Source: Spirodela intermedia
Lineage: Eukaryota > Streptophyta > Magnoliopsida > Alismatales > Araceae
Assembly: GCA_902729315.2 (NCBI GenBank)
Contig: LR746276.1
Location: 5,272,669-5,336,668, forward strand
DNA length: 64,000 nucleotides
Reading direction: 5' to 3'
Shown here: in pieces, positions 11,747 to 23,800 of the stretch
Numbering within the stretch: position 1 is the stretch's first letter
Layout: every line of letters begins with the position of its first letter
Program-made: the position numbers and the translations under genes
Notes under the pieces: generated by a model
Database searches by the model: none
Seen by the model: the letters and a program-made list of their open reading frames with translations, nothing else
What the model was told of the DNA's origin: nothing

Positions 11747-12560
11747 TAGGGTTAATTGAAACCCTTCTTCTCCCCCAGTTTTCGGTACAAACTAAAGAGA
11801 ATGGTAGATACTGAAAAAGGAATCCATGGATATCTGACGGCGATCAGCCTGAGGAAGAATAAATCCACGAGTACCGTGAAGAACAACGGCCAGCAACGAC
11901 GAAGATGCCCCTATTCATCCTTTTCTCCCTCTCCCCCCACCAAAACGTAGAAGAACTCATACGACGCAAGAATCTACAGAAGTGAGAGGTCACAACAGAG
12001 GGAGGAGATCGGCATAACCCAATCGTGAAGCTCACTCAAGCCCAGCAAATACAATCGACGAAGGAGATCCCGCCGAAAGCAGCCCCCTGCAATCAAAGAC
12101 GACGGAAACCCAGACAAAGAAACGGCAAAAGAGAAGAACCTGCCGGAGCCCCAATGATTGCGGTTACCCCCTCACGGAACCCCAGGAGGGAGCTCTGAAC
12201 ACTGTCCTATGAATCTACAAAGAAGACTGGAGAGAAGATGCCGAGATGGCGCAGGAGAGAGAGTGGAAGAAAGCCTCGAGGGGAACAAACGGGGATAAGA
12301 TACGAACGATCACAGAAAGCGGCAGAAGAGATGATCGGAGGACACTGTTGCCCTCCCGGCATGGCTCTGGTGTAGAGAGAAAAAGAGAGAGACACACGAA
12401 GCGAGAGAGAACGAGAGAGAGAGAGAGAGAGAGAGAGAGGGTGGGGAGGGAGAGGGCTAGATGAAGCTGGCGAAGAGGGAGGGAGAGAAAAAGGTTTGTG
12501 CGAGTATGAGAGAGAGTGACGTAACATTCGGAGAATTCTCGTCCCCGTTTCCCTCTCTCA
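11747..12560 (-). promoter_or_regulatory. WRKY leader and core promoter region with GA/CT tract
   Basis: The stretch upstream of the WRKY start codon is GC-rich and contains a GA tract at about 12408-12439, which reads as a CT tract in the gene's direction. Such pyrimidine-rich blocks are common around plant transcription starts and leaders. A possible leader intron has its acceptor near 12093 (GATTGCAG in gene sense) and a donor near 12165 (GGTAACC). No clear TATA box was identified. The transcription start cannot be fixed from sequence alone. Confidence 0.4.
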
Positions 12561-12931
12561 GCGTCGCGCAACGTCTCCGTGCCCCTCGATACGTATCATA
12601 TTTACCATTCCGCTTCTGTTTCTAATGCCCTGGATAAATATTTCCTGGCCTTTAAAAAGTAACTAATTATCGTTCATCTTAACGGAAAAAACGGGACACC
12701 TGTCTGACGCCCGACACGTATACGTAAAGTTGCGCCGGATTAACTGTCACATATCCCCAAACCGGAGGTAAGGTTACCTCCCAGAGTTTCTTTGGCCGTT
12801 TCAATCGATATAATTAAAGAATCCAGCTGAATTTCTACGTAATCAACAGTACAATTTTAAAATAGCCGACGTTATCCGTGATTAAGTTATTATGTAGGGA
12901 CTAAATTTAAATAACCTTTAATAAGATCTCC

Positions 12932-13113
12932 AGTCAAACAGGGAATTTTATGTCGCCGTCAGATATGAGCTACTTTAGTCAAATGTGCTGATTGACTTTA
13001 GTACTACATCCACCGTCGTGATTCACGTCACCATTGACTCTAGCTAGACAAGGAGGCCCACACGTGGGCCATTAACCCCCTAAATTCCTCTTTTTGGTCA
13101 ACACAAAAGTCAA
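12932..13113. promoter_or_regulatory. Cluster of six W-boxes upstream of the WRKY gene
   Basis: W-box hexamers TTGACY occur at 12992-12997 and 13034-13039 on the plus strand and, as their complements, at 12932-12937, 12977-12982, 13096-13101 and 13108-13113. Six in 182 bp is well above the roughly one per kilobase expected by chance. They sit about 1.2 kb upstream of the WRKY start codon and probably 0.4-0.7 kb upstream of its transcription start, the layout seen in WRKY genes under auto- or cross-regulation by WRKY proteins. Function is inferred. Confidence 0.55.
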
Positions 13114-13244
13114 AACAATTCGGTTGATGAAGACCACTATTGGGCCTATATGAGAAGAAGGCAGGCCGGCCCACTAGCTTATATGAGATTCGGTAAATGT
13201 TAAAAATGGCAGTATTTTACATGATAGCTTATATGAGATCCTCA

Positions 13245-14560
13245 TTTATGTCGGTAATTGCTAGTAGACACTATCATAGACGATATTTTATATGCACCCT
13301 TGTTACAATATAAGACTAAAGTTTGAGGGTATTTTAGGAAATATTGGTCTGTCCGTTGGGATAGGCATGAGGACATTTTTGGAAATATCTCAATGTCATT
13401 ATGACGGAAAAGGGGTTCATGCATAATTGGTAACACATATCTTAATCAATAATTGACACTGCAATGGAAGATATTGTACAAGTATCCCTACTGTATTTAA
13501 AACTGAAGTTGAGGGCATTCTGGGAATTCTCTTAATGTCCACGTGGCTGGAAAGCGGCCTCATGCATAATTGGTAGCATGTACCACAATGTATGATAATA
13601 ACATCTCAAATATACTCCTAATATTGTGGGTAATCTATAATAGACAGCGAGATGGAGAATATTTTACATGTACCCTTGTTAGGGTGAAAAGTAATATTGG
13701 TGTCTGTTGGGATAGAATTGAGGTCGTTTTGGGAATTATCTCATTGTCTGTTGAAGGTTGTTGGTAGCGCTAGGAGACCGATCTACCAGATAACACCTTA
13801 TGTTTTAGAAAAATACCGATCATATCTTAAATGTACTCTGGATAATCATATATTTTTAGAATATTCGACACATACCCCTTTTGAGGGTACTTTAGGATAT
13901 AATGAAGTCACTATGGGAAATCTCACGAGATTATCCCGCCAAATAACACCTAATGTTATATGTTACCCGCAATTACTGATCATATCTTAAATAGACCCCT
14001 GGTAGTTTTGGTAATTTAAATATAATCAAACATTTTAAAATATTTTTACACACCCTTTTGATCGAGAAAGCCAAAGGTCAGAGGTACTTGGGGAAATCCG
14101 TCTATTGGGATTCAAAAGGAGGGCATTTCGGGAAAATATCTCAATGTCCATTGAATGTTGTGGGTAGTACCGGGAGACCTCCCCTCCAAATAACACCCTA
14201 TGTTTCAGAAAATTAGTGATCATATCTTAAATATACTCATGGTATTTCCGGTAATCTAAATATAACCATATTTTTTAATTATTTAATATTCACCCCCTCA
14301 ATGTACAGCATGAGGGTACTTTGGGAAATATTGGTGTCGTTAGGATATAAATGAGGTGTATTTTGTGAAATCTCTAAATGTCCATTAAGAGACCACCTTG
14401 CCCAATAACACCCTGTGATAATATCTTAGATAGACTCCTGGTATTTTCGGTAATTTAAATTTAGATATATTGTTTACAATATTAGTACACACACCCCTGT
14501 TTAGTGAAAGCTGAAGCTCGATGGTACTTCGGGAAATCTGGGTCCATTCGGGAAAGAAGA
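13245..14560. repeat. Diverged tandem array, about 200-bp unit, about seven copies
   Basis: Blocks recur in the same order: a GGTAATnTAnAnTAnAC-like stretch, ACACCCnTTT, GAGGGTACTTTGGGAAAT, ATCTCAATGTCCAnT and CATATCTTAAATAnAC. The GGTAAT-type landmark is at about 13251, 13444, 13629, 13843, 14009, 14250 and 14449, a spacing of 166-241 bp. Copies are strongly diverged and no open frame is conserved across them. The array fills the gap between the WRKY upstream region and the PEX5 promoter and shows no recognisable protein. Confidence 0.7.
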
Positions 14561-14584
14561 AGGGTAGTTTGGGATATCTATCAT

Positions 14585-14874
14585 TGTCTACGTGGCGAGA
14601 AGAGGCGCGATAAAAACGGTGCGCTCTCTATCTCTCTCCTAACCGTAAGGGATTGATCTGTTCCGACTTCCGATACTCAGCCGTCTTGGTCTGCGGGAAG
14701 GCGGCGCCGCCTGCTCGCGTCCGCCGGCGGAGGGAAGGAGAAAGTTGGGAAGTAGGTCGCCGGTCCCTCCCTTCCGCTGGTTTCCGGCAGATCGATCGTT
14801 CACTTTGGGGCTCGAATTCGCCGTCTCTGTGCCGTCGGAGGCCCATTGGAGGTCCGCGGGGAGCCGAGGGAGAG
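14585..14874 (+). promoter_or_regulatory. PEX5 upstream and leader region
   Basis: The repeats stop just before 14585. TACGTGGC, an ACGT-core (G-box/ABRE-like) motif, lies at about 14589-14596, followed by a short AT stretch (GATAAAAAC, about 14608) and a CT-rich segment (about 14622-14640) that could hold the transcription start. The leader to the ATG at 14875 is GC-rich. These motif readings are suggestive only. Confidence 0.35.
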
Positions 14875-17800
14875 ATGGCGATGAGGGACCTCATCACCGG
14901 AGGGGCGGCTTGCGCCGTCCCTGGGAGCTCGTCGTCTTCGAATCCTATGGGCGCCCTTGCGAACAAATTGCTCGGATCGTCCTCTAAGGCCCAGGTATGG
15001 GATGTTGATTCTGAAGGAGGGGCGGTGCTTGCGAATTGTTGGTTGTTATTAGGGCTGGATTTATTATATATATTTATCTCTTTAACGAGGCTGAACTCTC
15101 GTCTTCGTGGGAGTCGGGTCGTCGTTGGGTCCGATTAACTGAGTTTGTCGAAGAGTTTTCTCCGGTGTACTCAATTTTCTCGCTTTTTGGTTGTACTTAT
15201 CTCTATGCCGTTTTACCAGTAATCTCTGTTGAGTGTTTGCCGTTATGTCTTGTCTCGACTCTTTTCTCGCAAAGAGAATACTAAATTATACTTTGCTGAC
15301 CAGTCGGCGTGGTTGTCATTAGCTCTTTAGAGATAAAATAGAGGTTTCTTTTCAGAAATTGATCTCCTCCAATCAAATCATGATGTCCCAACGTCTTCAT
15401 CGAAACGTATTTGATTTTTTGCTCTTTCGTAAGGCATAATGGACGTGTTACTTATCTCTAAGGCCGTTAGATTTTAAGATCATTTCTCTGGGCACTTCAC
15501 TGTTAAGTATACGCAGATTTTGTCCGGAAAATTTGTGTCACGTGAGGGAGATAAGGCATTTGTTCACAAAAAAGTATAATGGCAAACTCATCGTAATTAC
15601 AAAACCAATACTGCTAACGCCTGGAACCCCACGAACAAGGAAATTTTTCTTTCTAGTTTTCCTCTGGTCTAGTTGTATTCCATGTTCTAAATTATTAAGT
15701 TCTCTGATTCCAGTTTTCTGGTGTTGATTCAATCACTTTTCCAATGTTACCTCAATTATTATACAGTCTAAGGTGTTCTATACATTGTCCCCTGAATTTC
15801 GCCGAGGCAGCACTTCTTCACGTGATAAACATTCTTGTGTGTCTGAATAGGAGTTGACGGGGCTTCCTGGAACTTCTGTTACGGTTCCTAGCTCATCACA
15901 AGGTTTCAGTCCTGAGGGTCCATTATCTATGATCCCAGGTTCAGAGTTTGAGAATCAACAATATCGGCAGCCAGGTAGCCAGGTAAACATTACTAGGTGC
16001 TTCTTTGCTGGAACTCACATGTATGTATGAGACTAATCTTTCCTTGACAGAGTTCGCAATTTCTTAGTGGTTTCCATTCTGCTGAGCATGGAGGCCTTGA
16101 AGAAGCTTGGAATGAAGTACGTCAACCTCCATTTCTTCCCCCGCCTATCCAGGGGAGAGAAAGTCAAGCTCATTTCCAAGAGTTTGAGCAAATTTATGAC
16201 CGTGGGGCAAACTCAAACTTTCAACCTGCTTGGGACGGTAAGGAAAATAAAATTACTTTATGTTTATTTAAACGTTTATACCTTCCTTCCCACTGTAATT
16301 CTCTTCTTTCCTATCATTTTTAACTGATATTTTGAACTGTGGTATGCACACATACCGGGAAACCTTGTCATGTGATTTCTTGAAGTATTACAACCTAAGA
16401 TAAACTACAGGCAGTTGCATACTATAGTCAAGATCACCATTTATATTTACTTCCTGTTTATTTTCTTGCAGGGCCTCCACAAAGAGTATTGTCAAGTTTT
16501 CTTCACTCTTTTGTTGAGAGTGGTCGGGCTGGTGTTCCATTTCGTCCTGCTGCACTCCCTGTCTTAGGATTGTCCAAGGGAGACAAACAGTGCATACGTG
16601 ATCGTAGTTACATAATGGCAAGGCACATGTTTGCAGACAAAAGTGAAGAATATATCCATTCACAGGTTCGTCATTGTCTTTTACTCTTGTACATAAAGAC
16701 AGATGGCTCACACTGGGGTTGTAAATGAGTCAAGGGCCCTGGTCTTTGCTGTGCTACAGCCCACTTAGGTCACGTTTTTTAATAGTCAAGCTAATATCAT
16801 GCCTCATTTTGGACTCTTTGGATATTAAATCACGGAATTTTGCTCTGTTTTGTGTATGGCCTTTTAGTAATTGAGCTGAATTTCAGCAAAGCTCTAGAAG
16901 TTTATCTATACATTGAGTTATGCTCACGTAATATTTTTGAGCTTTCTTGAGTAATTAAATGTGTCCAAAGCATACATTTTCACCTAATTTTTACATATTA
17001 GTCAAAATAGCTCTGAATGATTAGACAAAACATAAAATAGCTCCGAATGAGCTGCCAGGTTAACACGAATGAAGCACTAATCAATCATAAATACAGTGTT
17101 CTGTTAAGCTGAAACTCTCCTCATTTATACTTGGTGTGTTTGTCAAATGATCATAATAATTTTCTTCACTTTATTTGTTTAACTGAGGAAGTGAGTAGAA
17201 CCAAATTCTTGGTTAATTCAATCATGTATTGTTCAATGATCGCACTGATGCACTTACAACCTTGCAGCCGTTATTGATATAAGCTAGCAGTTATTTTAGA
17301 AAATTGTTCTCTATAATGCTTATGGGAGGTTCAGTTTTGTCTGGCATGTAGACCACTTTTATCTTGTTTTATTCCGCAGAACCAGTTTTTTCTTTGATCA
17401 ATGATGGCCCAAAAATGCTGACGCAGTTGTAGGTAACTCTAATCAAATGTTAACTAGTGATACTAGAGACAGGAGATAATTCTCCCCACTAAATCCTTAT
17501 ATTCATTTTTCGAATAAAGAAGAAGAATGCAAGGCATCATAAAATTATGTCCTGAGGGTAATAACTATAGTTTTGGTTTTATGATTTCGTTGCTATTGCT
17601 GCACTATTCTGATAGCATTTCTTAGAGGAACATATATCGTTGCAAATTCCATTCGTAGCAGATTAACCATACTCCCTAGCCAGAAGTTAACTACATTGGC
17701 CGTTAGCTGGTCCCACTAAGCATTTCGGTTAGAGGATCTGTAAGTTAATCTCTATGATTCTAGTGAAAACGATCAATTTTGCAAAATTGAAATATTCAAA

Positions 17801-20800
17801 AACCATTGTCACGGAATTAACTCTCCATATACTGTAGTACTGGAGCATGATATGGGTCTCTTGCACCATCACTCTGTTGGGATCCATAATTGTAAGCCAT
17901 GAAACCTATATTCTTGTCTTGTGTATTTTAGATACAGGTCGATATATATCCTCTCTCAATTGTACCGTCATATTTGTCTTCTTCATGTCGAAAATAATTG
18001 CATCTGAGAACTAATGTTCCACTCGATCCAGAGTTGTCTTCTTCATGTCGAAAACAATTGCATCCGAGAACTAATGTTCCACTCGATCCAGAGCCAAAAT
18101 ACAGATAGGAAATGAATAGGCATATTGGACAGAACTACCTAATTCTGTACTGGACTAGTTTTTTGCGATTATGCCTAGTTGGAATATTTCATTGTTCATA
18201 ATATGAATGCCATAGAAACTGATGTAAATCATGGGGTTTCCAAAGATATTTTCATCACCTGTCAAAGGAAGTGCTTTACATCTTACCCCAAATTTCTTCA
18301 TCTTCAAGGTTCCTTCTAAGCCTCGTTCTCTAGTATAGTCAAAAGCCTCAACCGTAGGATCTGAAAAAAAAATTGTGAGAGAAAATAGTATATCCTTTAG
18401 TCATTTATTTTCAGAACTTAGTTAGTACCATACTATGATCCAAATAGTGTCCTTGGCCAATACTAAGACGGTTCTCGCTATATGCCAATATTACATTTCA
18501 ATCTTGCAAATGACTGTCTACATGTTGGAGACGTTAATGGGAATGGAAAGTTAGAGATACCATTCATTCGTTCTTCTTTTAATAGTAGGCTTCTGTTGAC
18601 TCATTGATTCTCTCTTTCGTATGGATGCCCTTGAGTAATTTTTCTAGATAATTAATGATATAATCAGTCTAGTGATTAGTTTATAAGTTTTCCACATATA
18701 TAATAGAAATAAGGTGGTAAATATATTTCATCATTTTTTCCAGGTAAATGCACTGCTACACTCTCTTGATATTGATGGTGATGAACGAGTCAGGGGCCCT
18801 CTCCATGGAACAATGCCAGAGTTTGAAGAATACTGGACTGAGTCACAGGCTTCTCGACCAGGGATGACCCCTGGGGCAGATTCATGGATTTCTGAATTTA
18901 GTCAGCATAGACAGGAGAATGGTGATCCTGAAGCATGGGCTAATTCATTTGAGAAAATTCATGGTGCAAATGGCTGGGCATCTGAATTTGAGCAGGTAAG
19001 AATTCCGTGACATGAAAACTTGACTAACCAGCTGCTATGTATCTAAGAGACAGTACAGTTTTATCTTCTATTTGTTGAACAGAGTAACCATCCATAATTG
19101 AGGGCATTTTTTTTCTTAAGAAATGTGTTTCAAGTATACTTTTATCAGCTTTCCTCTTTCAAATGATTTGATTTACAGGATTTACAGCTATCTATTTGTT
19201 GGATAATAAACCTATTTGATATAGGACGATCTCTTTTGCGGATGACCAGTGTAAAATCACCATAGAAGGGATGGTTTATATCAACCTAGAATAACCGTTT
19301 ATATGCCTACAGGAGCAACTTCAAATGACATCAGTGGGGCAAATGGACAGAGCACAAATGTTAAATATTGAAGCAATGGAGCAGACTCGTATGTTGGCCC
19401 ATACTTTAGCCCAAAACAGTGATCCAAAAATTCAGGTTTGCTGATCTCAACAGTCGCGTGTCATTTGCATAAAAAATTTAAATCTAAAATTACTTGATGT
19501 CACCTTCAGAAAAACAGCGTATTATATTGCGATAAAATGGAAAAACGTAAGAATTGGTTTATTTCGTGTTTCGTTCATGAACATGGATTCTGAGCATTGT
19601 CGCCATGCACTGGTTGCTGTATTTTATTATGTTCTCCTGTATGAGATTCAATGCTGAACACAATTTTTCAGAATGTACTAATTTCCTGTAAGACGGGAGG
19701 ACTACATTAGATGTTATTATGTTACTTTTTGTGTTATCAGATTTGACGTTTTCGCTGTTTATTCTTTGCCATTTTTCTGCTAAGTATTCTGTTTTAAAGT
19801 TGAGAGTGCTCTTGGTGAAAATGTGTAAACCTCAACTTTGCTGTATCATCTACCTCTCAGGACAGATTTATCTTAAAGTGAAATGGAATGTACATACATA
19901 TTTTCCACTAGTAAGTTCATTCTTTCTAATTTATAAGAAGAATATTTTGATTTTACAAGCTTGAAGGAACGTGGTGATGATGCGAATGTGATACTGTGGT
20001 AATAAAATATGTGTTACCTATTGTTTGGTAATGTTTGTTTTTTAGAAATATTTAGTAGTTCAGCTCATCATTCTCTGCCGGACATTTCATTATTGTTGCT
20101 GTACAAATATGCTTGTACCCCCCTGTTCTTCATGTTACCTTTGTGATACACTTCTATGTCTCATAGACGTGCTTTTATTCTACCATGACTTTATTCTTTT
20201 GACCTGATAGCTTAAGAATATCACTCTCTAAAAAGGCATTCCCTTTGTTTGTTTGAAAATTCTTCTGCCATTTTACCTCAATTAAGTATGGTGATGTATG
20301 CTTGAATTAACTTCCGGTCTATCAGCACTTGATTATATGAAATTTCCTTCGTGTGATATATGATTCCGCTCTTCTTTAGAACATATTGACCAATTTATAT
20401 AGACAAACAACTTCCTTGTTATATATTTTACTGGGTTTGTCTCATCAGTCCAGTTCCTCAATTTTTGGACAGCCGTCTTGGTGCCATTCTTTCGAAAAGT
20501 TTATCAATCATGTAGCCACTGTTGGTGATATCTCAAGTCAGAGACTTATCTAATTTTTGCTCTCTCGATCGTAGTAACCGTGGTATGCGAAAAATGATTA
20601 ATTCTGATCTCAAACATCCATAACCTGTCCAACGGTATAGTGGATACCTAATCCCCTCATCAAATTGTGAAAGGAGAGAAAGTAAACCAACTAGGAAATT
20701 GATTGTAGCAACTGGTTCGGGCGATTGCCCAAAGATTGGACCTTGAAGCCCCTGTCAGTCTGGAAAGTGTGCATGCCGCCAGAGGATAGAGGAATTTGTA

Positions 20801-23800
20801 ATAATCATGCAAAACCAGATTCTTAAGTGTTTTGGTTGAATTGGTTAGCAGTTTCTAAACTGAGAGGACATGCTACCAATTACAAAAGTTGATATAAATC
20901 ACGTTGGAGGAAAACAGGGCATGAATACCTTCCATTACTTTGTTTTCTAAATGAACGTGCTTGCAAAGGTTAGTTATCGGTATGGGATGCATTTGAAAAT
21001 TAGTTATCCATATGCATAAAATCAGAAATCTCAAAGATTTGAAATTGGTACTAGTGATAATAAGGCATTGAGAACCTCGGGAAGTATACACAAAATATTC
21101 TCACCTTGATTAGTTTGACATTGTGTTGGTTGTCTTTCTCTCTTGGAAGGCTCTGTTGGAAGCCATCCTCAGTAAAAGACTGAAGTTGGCATACTGTGAC
21201 TGAATTATGCATTCCTAAGAAACATTCTAATTCATGAATGATCTAAAAGCAACACAGAATACTGAGAAGTATCACGCCAAATGGATAATTGAAATTAGGC
21301 TGAAGTTTACATCATATAGAATGCAGACCTCATCTTTCAGCTTAAGAATCTAGTGCAAACAACTTTAAAAGCCATTCTTATTGGTATCTATTTCATCGAT
21401 TAATTTAAACAGGAAAAAAGACTCTGAATGTGTCTTTTTCATAATTTCACGTAAAATTATGCTTACTTTTTTTGTATAGGATAAGATTTTCGTCGCAAAT
21501 AGGAATATATATGTTTTTTATGACTGATTATTATGCCGAAAATACTTTAAAAAGTCATTTTTTATCAGAATCTCAATGTTAAATAAGTCCTCTATTTGTG
21601 GTCATGCCTTGCTTAGTAAGACAACACCCTGTCTATCATACTTTATTCGTCCTAACCACTGTTGTTAGTCTGGGATATCAGATCATATCTTTGATGTTCT
21701 GATCCTGTCTCTATTCTGCTTTGCAATGCCTTATTAACTTAAGGGCAGGACAATAGTGAACCACTGATCCATGTTGATCCTGTCCAGCATCTGGATCGTT
21801 ACGAGGGCCTTTTACCTATATCTTATGTAACGACATGATCATACTTCTTTTATTGTTTTGCAGAACTCGAAGTTCCTTCAGTTTGTCTCAAAGATGAGCC
21901 GTGGCGAGCTTATTGTTGACGACAATCAAATCAAGCCAGCAATAGGTTCCTCAGGTGATTGGGCTGAGGAGTATCAAACACAGTATAATGCAGGTCCTGA
22001 CGCTTGGGCTAATGAATTTGCACGTGAAGAGGTTAGCAGTTTGTTATTTTCATGGTTGGGTGAATATTCTTTTAATTAAGATGGATTTAGTATTTGATCT
22101 TTGATTCTATTTCATCATTACTCTAGGGGGGCATCACAACATAGGAGTTGGTTATTTTATGTTTCACTTTCTTTCAACTTGATTGTGTAGTTGCTTCAGG
22201 AAATATTATCATATTTATCGTTTTATGTCTCTACAGATTAGAAAACTCTTAAATCTTCAGAATTTTGCTTCTCAATTGCTTAATTTTCCTTCTAGTTGTA
22301 TGTCCTTCCACTCTCAAGTTTATGATTATTTTTCAGGTTTCACGTGGAGCAGAGACATGGGTGAATGAATATGCTAACGAGCATCAAGAAACCGCGGACC
22401 AGTGGGTGAAGGACTTCTCAAGGTTAGAAGTTGACGACTGGGCAGATGAATTTGGGAAGCAGCTTGGTGAAGGAGTTATGGGGGACAGATCCACTGAGAA
22501 CTGGGCTGATTCATATGATAGGTGATGCAGTCATTGGGTTTTGAGTGCATGCTTTCTTTGAATTTCATTTAGAATTTTTTACTTATTAGGAAGGCAATGG
22601 CACTGTTATATTTTTAACAGTCAGCCTTGACTTTATGATACCACATGTAGAATTTTATGTGGGTGAAGACAGCCTTGACTTTATGACACTACATGTAGAA
22701 TTTTATGTTTTTGCATCTACTATTCAGGTGTCTTATGATATACAAAAAAAATAAAAACTGTGGCGTTAGATATATGTGTGTATCTACACTATCGTAATGT
22801 GTGGAAAAAAGAAAAAGAGGTAAAAATATCAGTCATTGGAAATAGCAAAACTTGATTGATTGACACCCATTTTTTAATCCATAAAATACATCGAATTTAA
22901 ATTGGTATTTTGTTCGATTATCCGAGATACTGATGGATGTGCAGCCGTTGGATCACACTCTGTGACTCTAATACTTTGCTGTGATATGACTAATATTTTT
23001 GAAATGTGTCTCTGTGGTTATGAAGCTATTACGGCGATCGTGATGGGAAGAAATTACCGTATGCATGTTTGGTCATCTTCTTCTGGAAAACTTAATTGAA
23101 CCCATGTTTGGTCACTGCAAACTAGATCAACATGGCGCTGGGGGGATGCTAACCAGATAAACTCGTAGTCGAGAAGGGAACATGGTTTTTAAAATTTCTT
23201 TGACATTCGATAATTAATCCGTGTTCTCTCTTCCTTCAGTGTTATTTCTAAACTTTGTTCCTATGACAGCAATGGGTTAAGGGTGTTTCAATAAGGTTTC
23301 CATAGAATTTTCCTTCAGCATTTCATTTTCCATGAGACAGGCAGATACATGTCCATAATTAACGTATCCTCTTTTTTTACACTAAAAGCTTACTCGCAAA
23401 TGTTTGTTATCTATGTTACAATATGATCTATCTTCACCTTGCAATTTTGTATTCTCTATTGCGCCTCTAATGTTTGTCTGCCTTGAATAGTTTCCTCGGT
23501 GAACAACAGAAATCTGATTCTTCAAAGGGAATATATGTTTTTTCGGATCTAAACCCTTATGTTGGCCATGCTGATCCAATGAAAGAAGGACATGAGCTAT
23601 TTCGTAAAGGTCTTTTAAGCGAAGCAGTTCTTGCCTTAGAGGCAGAAGTTCTAAAGAATCCAGAGAATGCTGAAGCATGGCGGCTGCTTGGAATAACGCA
23701 TGCTGAAAATGATGATGACCAACAGGTATGCTAAAGTCAATGCGTCTTTTTGTGTGCAGTTTATTCTCCTTTCTCCTTTTTGTGGGCTTCTTTTCTTTTT

